DNA from: Methanothrix harundinacea
GTDB lineage: Archaea; Halobacteriota; Methanosarcinia; Methanotrichales; Methanotrichaceae
Direction: 5' to 3'
NCBI GenBank assembly: GCA_002506535.1
Contig: DAXT01000011.1
Location: forward strand, 1-64,000
Length of the DNA stretch: 64,000 nucleotides
The notes beneath the pieces were generated by a model. It had not been told where the DNA came from and did no database searches. It saw only the letters and a program-made list of their open reading frames with translations. Positions 47,497 through 56,137 of this stretch are shown piece after piece (the stretch's first letter is position 1; each line of letters starts with the position of its first letter). The position numbers were made by a program, and so were the translations under genes.

Positions 47497-48912
47497 TCAC
47501 CTTTCCAGCTTTTTCAAAGCGATTATTACAGTATCACGAACCCACGTGCTAGGATCATCACGCATCTTTCTTAATGCTTCAATTGCTCGTCGATCTCCAA
47601 TATTTCCAAGCGCTTCTGCAACTGCATGACGTACTGACTCGTCCTCGGACTCCAGTTTGGAGATTATGAAATCAACCGCCCTACTGTCTCCGATCTTCCC
47701 AAGAGAATTGGCTGCAGAACATTGAACTCCAATATCCGGATCATGAAGTGCCTGCATTAATGAGTCGACTGCTCTCAGATCTCCTATCTTACCAAGGATC
47801 TCGACTATCCCTCGGCGAATATGAGGATCTGAATCATTAAGTGCTTGAGTGAACTCTGGACGGTATCCAAAGCTAGTGAGTCCTTCCGCTGCGATGGATC
47901 TAACAGCGACATATTCGTCTCCAAGCATCGCCTCGACCAACGGCTCTATAACACGAGGATCATGCAGGTGGCCAAGCGAACGGGCTGCTTCCTGTCTGGC
48001 ATACCTGCTGTCTTCACTTGACAATACCCGGATCAGCTCTTTAAATGATTCTTCGTCTCCTTTTTTTACTCTTCCTTCGATAGCTCGAATCCGTTCTGAG
48101 TCTTGCCGAGAATCGACGATGTAAGCGCTAGCAGAAAAGGCAAGCCGGTTTTCATCCGCAGCAAGCTTCTGCATTGCAAGATCGGTGAATGCGCGTTGTC
48201 TAAGCGGAATAGGTCCATAATGATGTCCTTTCAATACACAAGACGGTTTTGTATAGGGCCCGTTTCTCCACTTGTAAAATGTTCTAGCAAGATTCCCCTC
48301 TGGAAACACCTCTTTCCCACCCTTGGTGAATTGAAACGTTGCGGTATCGAACTCTATTCCTTGATTCTTGGCCATCTTCAGGATCAATTTTTCAATTGCC
48401 TCCTTGTCGGCTCCAAGCTTATCCGTCGCCAATTTATGCAACAAGCTGCGTGTATAGTCCTCACCAGATTTTAGCTTGCGGATGTCCACTATATCTTTCG
48501 GAGGAAGGTATCTATCATTTATCTTTAAAGGCGGCAGCTCCAGCCGCTTTTTCCTAATAAAACAAGAGGGGGGCTCGTTTTCGACTGGAGTTACTGTTTT
48601 AAAAAGTTTCTCGATTGCTGCATCACTAATCCTGCCTCTTAAAATTGGACCACCGGGGCGATCTTCTTTAACACTTTCGACTTCTATAAAAGGACGTCCA
48701 TCTAAAGCATCCATTGGGAGAGATAATCCTCTAAATGCTTTGCGTATTGTAGAATCTCCGAATTTTTTATTTACTAATTTTATAATATCCACTTGAGTAA
48801 GCCATTGTCCTCGGCGCTCAGCAAAGAAGGTAGCCACCATCGCGATTGGGCTTGGTCCTTTACCCTTCTCTGAGGGGAATAGGTGTTCTATGCGTTGTTT
48901 AATAGAGGCCAT
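47497..48912 (-). CDS. HEAT-repeat protein with unknown N-terminal region
   Basis: A 471-residue cytosolic protein. The first 250 residues contain a possible winged helix (GQWLTQVDIIKLVNKKFGDSTIRKAF) and basic, unrecognised segments. From residue about 270 come at least six PBS-lyase-type HEAT repeats, such as SSEDSRYARQEAARSLGHL and DDPSTWVRDTVIIALKKLER. The repeats should form a protein-binding scaffold. The gene is AT-rich, codes away from its neighbours and lies inside the mobile region, so a role in plasmid control or defence is conceivable but unproved. Confidence 0.75.
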   Translation of the reverse strand: MASIKQRIEHLFPSEKGKGPSPIAMVATFFAERRGQWLTQVDIIKLVNKKFGDSTIRKAFRGLSLPMDALDGRPFIEVESVKEDRPGGPILRGRISDAAIEKLFKTVTPVENEPPSCFIRKKRLELPPLKINDRYLPPKDIVDIRKLKSGEDYTRSLLHKLATDKLGADKEAIEKLILKMAKNQGIEFDTATFQFTKGGKEVFPEGNLARTFYKWRNGPYTKPSCVLKGHHYGPIPLRQRAFTDLAMQKLAADENRLAFSASAYIVDSRQDSERIRAIEGRVKKGDEESFKELIRVLSSEDSRYARQEAARSLGHLHDPRVIEPLVEAMLGDEYVAVRSIAAEGLTSFGYRPEFTQALNDSDPHIRRGIVEILGKIGDLRAVDSLMQALHDPDIGVQCSAANSLGKIGDSRAVDFIISKLESEDESVRHAVAEALGNIGDRRAIEALRKMRDDPSTWVRDTVIIALKKLER

Positions 48913-49003
48913 TTAGCGTCGCCCACTATTCTTTCTCTCTAACCTATATTATTGGAAGGAAGTTCTATGTATTATATTTTCTGGGGTATCGTAGGATCTT
49001 ATT

Positions 49004-49177
49004 ATGGGTATGTTGAATGTCGAGGTTAGCGACCACCTGCTACAGGACTTCCGCAGGTTCGCAGTTGAGAAGCACGGGCGCATATACCGCGTCTTGAGAC
49101 CCGAAGTCGAAGCAGCGCTTATCGAGTATCTGAAGAAGCACGGACGAGATCGAGGTGAGCAGCATGGAAATATTTAG
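49004..49177 (+). CDS. Small ribbon-helix-helix-like protein
   Basis: A 57-residue protein: MLNVEVSDHLLQDFRRFAVEK, then LRPEVEAALIEYLKKHG. A short strand followed by two helices fits the RHH/CopG fold of plasmid copy-number and partition regulators. The 3' end overlaps the next gene by 14 bases. A TATTATATTTTC box lies about 30 bases upstream. It opens the replication gene cluster. Confidence 0.65.
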   Translation: MGMLNVEVSDHLLQDFRRFAVEKHGRIYRVLRPEVEAALIEYLKKHGRDRGEQHGNI

Positions 49178-49391
49178 TGGATATCGATTGTCTCCGTGGG
49201 AAGAAGCCATTGGAATATTCCACAAACTCTACCACTACGATGGGGTCCTCATAGCAAGGATCGGGCCGGTCGCGGTTCATTTGCCTTTCGAGTTCGAAGA
49301 GACGCTGCGGCCCTTTGTAGGCAAGAAGATCGGCATCCTCCGAACCGATGACCCAGCAAGGCCTTACCGATTTCGACATGTCAGTGGGTGA
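49164..49391 (+). CDS. Hypothetical protein of the replication cluster
   Basis: A 75-residue soluble protein (SGYRLSPWEEAIGIFHKLYH, LPFEFEETLRPFVGKKIGIL) with mixed alpha/beta pattern and no recognised domain. ATG 49164 has GAGGTGA eight bases before it. It overlaps the RHH gene and precedes the replication gene by 18 bases, so the three are one operon. Confidence 0.68.
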   Translation: MEIFSGYRLSPWEEAIGIFHKLYHYDGVLIARIGPVAVHLPFEFEETLRPFVGKKIGILRTDDPARPYRFRHVSG

Positions 49392-49409
49392 TGCCAGAGG
49401 ACTGACGAG

Positions 49410-52400
49410 ATGGCATCCTCCCAGGTGGTTATCGACGATCAACTGAAAGGCCGGGGGTTTCGGTTTACCCGGCTGAGCCAGGCAATTCTAGGGGATAAGG
49501 CCAGTGGAAAGAGCCCCATCGATAAAGCATATTATGACGAGGGGGCGCTGGCCGAGGACGACCCCCACCTCCTCTCGCATATCGAGGTCGGGAGAGGCTA
49601 CGGGATGGTGGGGACCTTCGGGGACTTTATTGGCTTCGATGCTGACGAGGCGGGGGAGCTGGCGGCGTTGGGGATTATGGACCGACTCCCGCCGACACTG
49701 ACCGATAGAGCCCCAAATAAGCCGGAGAGCTTGCATCTCTATTACATCTGTCCGGATCTCCCTAAAACTTTTCATTTCTACCATCCGACTAAGACGGTTG
49801 AAGGGGACGAGGGCGAGGTTAAGCAACTGGCGAGGCTGGAGCTAGGCCAGGTTTGCGCGGGCCGGGGTCATATCACGGGGCCGGGGGCTCCTCACTGGAG
49901 CGGAGGGAGGAGGGAGATCATAGACGACTCCCCTCTTGCAGAGATCACCGTCGATGACCTCCGGGCGATCCTCCGGGGGCTGGCGTTCTCCGAGGACCCC
50001 ACCAAAACCCCCACCTTCGACGAGGCGGCGGGTCTGGTGGACGACTCCTCCCTCTCAACGCTTGAAGAGCTGGAAAGGGCGGTGAGGACGAAGAGAAGAA
50101 CGGGGGAGCAGACTCTCTCGGAGAGGATCGGGGGTATCGAGCGGGTTATAGATGCGTATCACTGGAGGGCGACGACGAAGAGCGGCGATAACTGGAAAGG
50201 AGATATTCCCGGCGAGGTATCAAAGAGCAAAACGGCGCTGGCGGTCGATATCAAAAAGGGGCTTTGGTTCTGTCATCACCATGCCGACAGCGAGGGCGAC
50301 GAGGGCCGCCGCGTCGCCCCCTTCGAGGGGTTGATTGATTGCCGGGGAAAGGATCGCCTCCGGGACCCCGTCGTATTCCAGGCGGTTCTGAGAGCCTGCG
50401 AAGAGAAGGGTCTGATAGATCCCGACGAGGGCCGGGGCCGGGGCGAGGGCTCCACCGACGCGGCGCGGGACCTTCTGGAGGTACTGGAAGAGAAGCTTTC
50501 AGAGGACGCCGACGGATGGGCGGCGGATCCCGACGTTAAGCGGCTTCTGGCGTCATACCGGCGGCGTGATGCTGTCGGGGCGGAGGCCCTATTAAAGCGA
50601 GCCGGTGTCAGGGGAGACCTCAAAAAAGCCCTTCTGACCGACTTAAAAAAGATCGATGACGAGGACGGCGACGACGAGAAGGGCGGGCGCGGTCCATCGA
50701 TGGCTACCCGGATTGTAGACCTCGCCCTCTCCTCCGGGGCGTCGTTCTGGAAGACCCCCGAGGAGGAGCCCTTTGTTACTCTTCCAGGCGGGGGAGGTCA
50801 TGTCGAGAACCACCCCCTCCGGTCGAAGGCTACCAAAACGTGGTTGAGCGGTCTTCTCTACCAGGCAGAAGGGAAAGCGCCTAAAGGTTCGGCGGTGGTG
50901 GATGCGTTGGCCGTCCTGGAGGGGCAGGCGATCTTCGGGGAGGAGGTCCATCCTGTCTATGTCCGATTGGCTGAGTACGGCGGCCGGTTCTATCTCGATT
51001 TAGGGGGCGACGATTGGCGAGCGGTGGAGATCGACTCCGGCGGGTGGAGGGTGGTTCCCTCCGAGGTCGTCCCGGTGAAGTTCAAGAGGGCGAAGGGGCT
51101 TGCGGCGCTACCAGAACCGAAGAGCGGGGGGAACCTGGAAGACCTCCGGCGGGTTCTGAATGTCCCGGCGGGCTCGCCGTGGATGTTGGTTCTGGCGTGG
51201 CTGGTTCAAGCGTTCAATCCGTCGGGGCCTTATCCTCTCTTGATCGTAAACGGTGAGCAGGGGAGCGGGAAAAGCTGGTTAGGCCGGATCCTCCGGGCTG
51301 TGATCGACCCTAACAAGTCGCCTCTCCGACGACCTCCCCGGAGTGAGCACGATCTGATGATAGCGGCGTCCAATTCGTGGGCAATCGTCTACGATAACTT
51401 AAGCGGGCTCCCTGCCTGGCTGGGGGATTCGCTGAGTACGGTATCAACAGGTATTGGGATGTCTGCAAGAGAACTCTATACCGACGGCGACGAGGCGATA
51501 TTTGACGTTCAAAGGCCGATCATCATCAACGGTATCGACGGCTTAACGTCCCGTCCCGATCTCTTAGACCGGGCGGTTGTTGTCAATCTCCCCCGGATCA
51601 GAGACGAGGCCCGGAAGACAGAAAAAGAGATCAAGGCCGACGTTGCCCGAATCCGGCCGGGGGTCCTGGGGGCTATTCTCGATGTGATCTCATCCGGGAT
51701 CCGAGATCTACCAACCGTCGACCTGGCATCTAAGCCCAGGATGGCGGATTTCGCCGAGTGGATAGTTGCCTGTGAGCGGGGCCTAGGATGGGAGGCGGGG
51801 GCGTTCCTGGCGGCTTTCGAGGAGAACCGGGACGAATCTAAGGCGTCTCTTATCGAGAACGATATGTTCTCCACCGCCCTGGTGTCCATGGTGAAGGCGG
51901 CCCCCAAAGGGGAGGACCTAGAGATCACCTCCTCCCTCCTCCTCATCGAGATGGAGAGGCGGTGCGGGATTGAATATCCCAGCAACCGGCCGACCGGGTG
52001 GCCTCGATCCGCAAAGGGAACCAGGGGCAAAATTAGGAGGATAGCTCCAGCCCTGCGGGTGAAGGGGATAGACGTTGAAGAGCGGCGGGGCAGTAACGGG
52101 GAGAAACTGATCTGCTTTACCCGGATATCTGACGGATCGCCTGACGGTTCTGACGAATCGAAAACCGATCCGTCAGGAGAAATAAAAATAGCATGGGACG
52201 GTTCTGACGAATCTGACGAAAATCTCCCTAACTCTAACCCTCAAAAGAGAATAGAAAGAAAAGAGAGAGAAGAGAGAGAAGAGAGAGAGGGTAGGAGTAA
52301 GAGCGAAAATCCGTCAGAACCGTCAGAACCGTCAGAGGGCGGCGGGGGCGATCGAAAAAAATCTGACGAATCGAAAACCGATCCGTCGGAATCTGACGGT

Positions 52401-52715
52401 TATTCGTCAGAGGGTGGGGGGGCAAAGCCCTCTATCTCCGAGGAGCTGGAGGAGGACCGCCGGCGACAGGCAGAGGAGGCAGAGAGGACGGCGACTCCAT
52501 CACCGAAGGGCGACGAGGGCGGGGCCCTGGAAGTGGCGAGGTCCCTCCAGGCGGCGGGAAAGCGTGTCACCTTCGGGAACGTCGAGGCCTATCTTGAGAA
52601 GCGGGCCGGGGGGTACGTCGAGCCGAAGGTGGTTAAGCGTGTCTTGAGCGCGCTGGGGGGCCTGGGGTGGACGACGGCGAAGGACGGGTCCCTCTCCGAG
52701 GGGGTGAGGGCGTGA
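49410..52715 (+). CDS. Plasmid/virus replication protein: prim-pol plus P-loop ATPase
   Basis: A 1101-residue protein. The N-terminal 200 residues resemble a bifunctional primase-polymerase: GMVGTFGDFIGFDADEAG with D-x-D, and AGRGHITGPGAPHWSGG. A CHHHADSEGD segment near 290 may bind zinc. A helicase-type P-loop NGEQGSGKSWLGR lies near residue 614, followed by AIVYDNLSG (Walker B-like) and the sensor IIINGIDGL. Residues about 900-1015 are a Ser/Asp/Glu linker with repeated SDGSDES and EREEREEREERE blocks. The C-terminal 80 residues look like a winged helix. Such proteins start replication of archaeal plasmids and viruses. Confidence 0.82.
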   Translation: MASSQVVIDDQLKGRGFRFTRLSQAILGDKASGKSPIDKAYYDEGALAEDDPHLLSHIEVGRGYGMVGTFGDFIGFDADEAGELAALGIMDRLPPTLTDRAPNKPESLHLYYICPDLPKTFHFYHPTKTVEGDEGEVKQLARLELGQVCAGRGHITGPGAPHWSGGRREIIDDSPLAEITVDDLRAILRGLAFSEDPTKTPTFDEAAGLVDDSSLSTLEELERAVRTKRRTGEQTLSERIGGIERVIDAYHWRATTKSGDNWKGDIPGEVSKSKTALAVDIKKGLWFCHHHADSEGDEGRRVAPFEGLIDCRGKDRLRDPVVFQAVLRACEEKGLIDPDEGRGRGEGSTDAARDLLEVLEEKLSEDADGWAADPDVKRLLASYRRRDAVGAEALLKRAGVRGDLKKALLTDLKKIDDEDGDDEKGGRGPSMATRIVDLALSSGASFWKTPEEEPFVTLPGGGGHVENHPLRSKATKTWLSGLLYQAEGKAPKGSAVVDALAVLEGQAIFGEEVHPVYVRLAEYGGRFYLDLGGDDWRAVEIDSGGWRVVPSEVVPVKFKRAKGLAALPEPKSGGNLEDLRRVLNVPAGSPWMLVLAWLVQAFNPSGPYPLLIVNGEQGSGKSWLGRILRAVIDPNKSPLRRPPRSEHDLMIAASNSWAIVYDNLSGLPAWLGDSLSTVSTGIGMSARELYTDGDEAIFDVQRPIIINGIDGLTSRPDLLDRAVVVNLPRIRDEARKTEKEIKADVARIRPGVLGAILDVISSGIRDLPTVDLASKPRMADFAEWIVACERGLGWEAGAFLAAFEENRDESKASLIENDMFSTALVSMVKAAPKGEDLEITSSLLLIEMERRCGIEYPSNRPTGWPRSAKGTRGKIRRIAPALRVKGIDVEERRGSNGEKLICFTRISDGSPDGSDESKTDPSGEIKIAWDGSDESDENLPNSNPQKRIERKEREEREEREGRSKSENPSEPSEPSEGGGGDRKKSDESKTDPSESDGYSSEGGGAKPSISEELEEDRRRQAEEAERTATPSPKGDEGGALEVARSLQAAGKRVTFGNVEAYLEKRAGGYVEPKVVKRVLSALGGLGWTTAKDGSLSEGVRA

Positions 52716-52942
52716 TGCAGTCCGATTGTTTCTGTTTTCCTGAGGGTGACCCTCCCCCTCGACGGCGTGGCATTGAAGTGGAGGGACCAAAGGATTGCCC
52801 GATCCCAGCAATACCGGGACGTGGCCGAAGATGCGCTCGATGTGGTCGACCTCTTAACGACGGAGGGCGGGAGGTCGCTTTCGTCGGGCTTTGCTGCTGG
52901 AGTTGCTGCAAGCGAGAGTGGGGAAGAACAAATGTCAGATAA
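52715..52942 (+). CDS. Small cysteine-rich zinc-finger protein
   Basis: A 75-residue protein with CARCGRPLNDGG and LCCWSCCKREWG, so one or two zinc sites are likely. Its ATG overlaps the stop of the replication gene as TGATG, which supports translation. A frame at 52746-52982 covers the same DNA but has no motif and is considered less likely. Confidence 0.55.
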   Translation: MQSDCFCFPEGDPPPRRRGIEVEGPKDCPIPAIPGRGRRCARCGRPLNDGGREVAFVGLCCWSCCKREWGRTNVR

Positions 52943-52978
52943 GAATGAGAGGAACCGATTGAACGGGAGGGGCAGGTC

Positions 52979-53371
52979 ATGAAATCTTATAGAGCCTGCC
53001 GAATAGTGAGCGGTGAGACGAAATATTCGCTCGGGCAATTTAAGGAGGACCTTAACCAGAACATTGGTTGGGATGAGGACGACGAAGAGAACCGACGGGC
53101 TCTTTTCGACCTCTACATGAACGTGATTTACCTATGCTCCATCGATCTCAGCTTCAGAGACGTCGCGAAAGTGCTTACAACCGAGATCTATCCAGACTTG
53201 CCTAAAGACTTCGTCCGAGAGATCGCCCAGGATATCAGAGCAGACTGCAAAGAGGATATCGAGATCCTTAGAGCCATATGGATGAGGAAGTATTGCGATT
53301 TCCTGGCCCTTGGCGCGTCTAGAGAGAGGGCGGTGGATATGGTCAACCGCTGGATCAGGGAGGAGCTTTAA
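52979..53371 (+). CDS. Hypothetical phage-like protein
   Basis: A 130-residue mainly helical acidic protein (LYMNVIYLCSIDLSFRDVAKVL, then RERAVDMVNRWIREEL). No domain is recognised. It is four bases before the next gene and belongs to the replication operon. Confidence 0.68.
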   Translation: MKSYRACRIVSGETKYSLGQFKEDLNQNIGWDEDDEENRRALFDLYMNVIYLCSIDLSFRDVAKVLTTEIYPDLPKDFVREIAQDIRADCKEDIEILRAIWMRKYCDFLALGASRERAVDMVNRWIREEL

Positions 53372-53374
53372 GAA

Positions 53375-53797
53375 ATGACGAAGGACGTCGAGACGAGAGC
53401 GAAGTTCATCGAGATGCGGGCCGAGGGCCATACCTTGACAAAGATCGTCGAGGAACTGGACATCTCCTACAACACCGCCGTCAACTGGAACCGGTACTTT
53501 GCGGAACGTATCGAGGCGGCCCGTGCCATCAAGCTTGAGGAGCTACTAGACAAGTACCTCATGGCCAAAGGAAAAAAGATCGAGCTCTTCGGTGAGAGGT
53601 TGCTGGCGATCAAAGACGAAATGGCGACAAGAGATCCCTCTGAGGTTCCCACAGCCAAGCTTTTCGACATGCTGCTGAAATGCCAGGCGGCTCTCGAAAA
53701 AGAGATGGTCGAGCCCAGGTTCATGACCGAATCGGATATCGAGGAGGTGAAAACGAAACGGCTCTACGTCGAGGAGCTTTTCAAGGGTCCGCTCTGA
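53375..53797 (+). CDS. HTH protein, terminase-small-subunit-like
   Basis: A 140-residue protein with an N-terminal helix-turn-helix (RAEGHTLTKIVEELDISYNTAVNWNRYF) followed by long helices (KLEELLDKYLMAKGKKIELFGERL). This resembles small phage HTH proteins found next to terminase or replication genes. The same frame stays open 47 codons past the TGA (to 53941), which may be chance. Confidence 0.68.
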   Translation: MTKDVETRAKFIEMRAEGHTLTKIVEELDISYNTAVNWNRYFAERIEAARAIKLEELLDKYLMAKGKKIELFGERLLAIKDEMATRDPSEVPTAKLFDMLLKCQAALEKEMVEPRFMTESDIEEVKTKRLYVEELFKGPL

Positions 53798-53910
53798 AAA
53801 GTAGAGATTTTTTGGGCAGGAATTGATCAATCGGGTCAAGTACCCATCGAAGCTCTCCTCTCTGCTCGGGGGGGTTATTTGGAGGCCATTCGATCGGAGG
53901 ATGTTGATAT

Positions 53911-54190
53911 ATGTCTAAGAATAATAATGCAAAACAGACTCGTGGGTTGACTTTACGCGACCCGAAAGATGCTCGACGCATCGTGAAGAGTTTGGTGGAT
54001 ACGGCTTTCAGAGAAGGGCTCGAAATGGAGTACTTCGTCCAAAATCGTTAACGGTCTAACTTGCTGGGCCAAGCTCTGGGAGCTCGAAAAGGTATCGGAC
54101 ATCGAAAGAAGGTTGAATGCTTTGGGCGGGGTTGTGATCCCCACCCCTACGGATGCTATTTTTATTCGACCTCGATTTAAAAACCTCTAA
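53911..54190 (+). pseudogene. Frameshifted small phage-type gene
   Basis: ATG 53911 opens 46 codons (RGLTLRDPKDARRIVKSLVD, EGLEMEYF) ending at TAA 54051. One base out of phase the coding sense continues as KIVNGLTCWAKLWELEKVSD and ERRLNALGG, ending at TAA 54190. Joined, the product is a 90-residue protein like those encoded near phage terminase genes (DPKDxRR ... WxKxWELEK). A single indel between about 54028 and 54050 explains the break. Confidence 0.65.
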
Positions 54191-54320
54191 TGCAATCCTA
54201 GGGACCCTCTCTCCGCAGGTCCTCGGACTATCTCCGGGCCGGCGATACTCCACAGGCGAAGACGTGGCGGGTCCGGTCTAGCGGCGACGGAGATCTTCTC
54301 GGAAGGGTCTCTCCCACCTC
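54153..54320 (+). ncRNA. Candidate structured RNA or leader, copy B
   Basis: GCTATTTTTATT and ATTTAAAAAC repeat the promoter-like block of copy A (27 of 32 bases equal at its core). GGACC/GGTCC stems, GGGCCGGCGAT and GGTCCGGTCTAGCGG follow. It lies upstream of the intact HEAT-protein gene, with the inverted repeat 54327-54374 in between. Its first 38 bases overlap the end of the frameshifted gene. Evidence for a functional RNA is only the two-copy similarity. Confidence 0.3.
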
Positions 54321-54326
54321 GCTGGC

Positions 54327-54374
54327 GGTTATGTGACTATCTGCCTATTGAAACCTTGATAGAGTCACATAACC
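54327..54374. repeat. Inverted repeat, left of the HEAT gene
   Basis: GGTTATGTGACT and AGTCACATAACC form a perfect 12-bp inverted repeat around 24 bases. The same arms recur at 55676-55720 on the other side of the HEAT gene. It may be a terminator-like hairpin or abutted ends of a mobile element. Confidence 0.75.
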
Positions 54375-54437
54375 AAAAAAGCATCGAAACGCTTTTTGCC
54401 TGTCTGGATAATCTCTATATAAGGAGGAAAGACTGAG

Positions 54438-55472
54438 ATGAGGATGAAGTTGATATTAGCAGCCACGGTCTTGATGGCGGCGCTGGTGATACCGGCCACC
54501 GCTGATGAGGTAGACGATCTCATACTTAATTTAAAGTACGGGCAACCAGACGTCCAAAAGAATGCAGCCAAAGCACTCGGAGAAACCGGTGATCCAAGGG
54601 CTGTCGAACCCCTTATTGTAGCCCTCAAGTATTCGAACAGCGATATCCGAATGCTTTCAGCTTACGCTCTTGGTGAGATTGGTGATCTAAGGGCAGTTGA
54701 TCCTCTTATCGCAGCTTTGGACGATGATACTGGTTCTGTCCGAGGGTATGCAGCTCATGCTCTTGGTCAGATTGGCGATCCAAAGGCGGTTGACCCCTTG
54801 ATCGCAGCTCTCAATGACCGTCAACTAAAGGTGAGGATTCATTCTGCTGGCTCTTTGGTCAGATTAGGAAAACCAGAGTACTTCGACCAGGTAATGGAGG
54901 GCATCACAAATCAGAACTCGGATATTAGAGAGGCAGCTGCTGAGGCTCTCGGTAACACCGGGGATCCTAGATCGATCGAGCCACTTAATTATATGGTTGC
55001 TAACGATAAAAATTCTGCAGTTCGTCAAGCCGCCGCGAAAGCGTTGCAGAAGTTATCAGTCTCCACCTCGGCACCTGTGGATGGACGAATAACTTCTGTA
55101 GTCTGGCCTGATGTCCGTAACTACAATTATGACGAGGCGGTTCCGGTCACGGTCAATTTCAGGAATACGGGTTCGCAGCCCCAATCATTCTGGGTTGGAT
55201 ACTCGGTCCAAGACGCTAATGGCAAGTGGTGGGATGCATTACATCAGCAAACTGCGTCTATTCAACCTGGATACTCATGGTCTGTTCAACTTGAATGGAA
55301 TCCTCCGAACATCGCTCCAGGGGGAGTTTACGCTTCTGCTGTAACCCTATGGTCGGGGTATGATTCAGATACTGGATTTTTAGTGGGAGAAATCGATCGG
55401 AAGACAAAATCATCAGCTTTCTGGCTAGTGGCCTCATCGCCTGTGTCAACTTTGCCACCTGAAACCGTTTAA
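54438..55472 (+). CDS. Secreted HEAT-repeat protein
   Basis: A 344-residue protein with a signal peptide (MKLILAATVLMAALVIPATA), five HEAT repeats of about 31 residues of the type EPLIVALKYSNSDIRMLSAYALGEIGDLRAV, and a C-terminal Ig-like beta domain (VTVNFRNTGSQPQSFWVGYSV). It should act outside the membrane as a binding scaffold. TATAAGGAGG before ATG 54438 combines a ribosome site with an AT box. A truncated relative of its 5' end lies at 47397. The gene is AT-rich. Confidence 0.82.
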   Translation: MRMKLILAATVLMAALVIPATADEVDDLILNLKYGQPDVQKNAAKALGETGDPRAVEPLIVALKYSNSDIRMLSAYALGEIGDLRAVDPLIAALDDDTGSVRGYAAHALGQIGDPKAVDPLIAALNDRQLKVRIHSAGSLVRLGKPEYFDQVMEGITNQNSDIREAAAEALGNTGDPRSIEPLNYMVANDKNSAVRQAAAKALQKLSVSTSAPVDGRITSVVWPDVRNYNYDEAVPVTVNFRNTGSQPQSFWVGYSVQDANGKWWDALHQQTASIQPGYSWSVQLEWNPPNIAPGGVYASAVTLWSGYDSDTGFLVGEIDRKTKSSAFWLVASSPVSTLPPETV

Positions 55473-55526
55473 ATGGCTAAATGGGGGCGACCACCAACAT
55501 CTACTTTTTTATGTGGAACGGCGATT

Positions 55527-55661
55527 CAATTGTCCGATCCCTCCCATGTTATCGTAGATGAGGTGAAGGGAAAACATCGAGATACGTTTAACACCCAACT
55601 TCTCTGGCAGGAGCATCCTGGCCATTCTCCCACATGCCAGCAAAATCAGCAACTAGAGGGC
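55527..55661 (+). pseudogene. Remnant of a DUF1156-type methylase gene
   Basis: The frame contains LSDPSHVIVDEVKGKHRDTF, which matches FTDPLAPKDDEIIVDEVKGKDKAYF in the methylase encoded at 60389, and is followed by decayed sequence in which ASKIS recalls the ANKST segment of the same protein. Only this short piece of the gene survives. It indicates that another methylase copy was once here. Confidence 0.6.
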
Positions 55662-55675
55662 TGACATCAGATACA

Positions 55676-55720
55676 GTTATGTGACTTAATGTACCATAAT
55701 TCAATAGAGAGTCACATAAC
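55676..55720. repeat. Inverted repeat, right of the HEAT gene
   Basis: GTTATGTGACT and AGTCACATAAC form an 11-bp perfect inverted repeat with a 23-base loop. Arms are identical to those at 54327-54374; the loops differ. Confidence 0.75.
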
Positions 55721-56137
55721 TAATCGGCCGCGCTCGCAAGACCGCGCAAGAGAAGCCGGGAGGAGAATTCGTAATAGATCTTTCATGCCAAAATTGTGTT
55801 AATATTTTATTTACACAGCCAGAATTATCAGATCTGAAGCCCCACTTCATAGATAAGTCACAGATAGGCATGAATAGGCCGTTGCCATGAAGACAAAGAT
55901 GAGGAGTTCTTCATTCATATAATTCTCATTAAATCTCATTGAGATCATGCTGATTATGAATCCAGAATGTCGCTTTTCCCATCAAAGCTGCCGAAAAACG
56001 GCGGTATTCAGGGAGTTTCGTGTTTACATCATTCTGACCCCCCGGATGAACCGGTCTCGCCGCATATTATTTACATTGTATACATTTAGTTAAATGACAG
56101 CGCTGCCTTTTTATATTCAGGAAGCATATATCTCATC
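55721..56137. other. Noncoding region with promoter of the RHH pair
   Basis: About 420 AT-rich bases without a supported gene. Near its end TTATATTC (56112-56119) precedes ATG 56138 by about 20-26 bases and is the likely TATA region. Confidence 0.45.

Noticed and set aside
52746..52982. A 78-residue frame overlapping the zinc-finger gene
   Set aside because: No motif and weaker start than ATG 52715, which overlaps the preceding stop and encodes paired cysteines.
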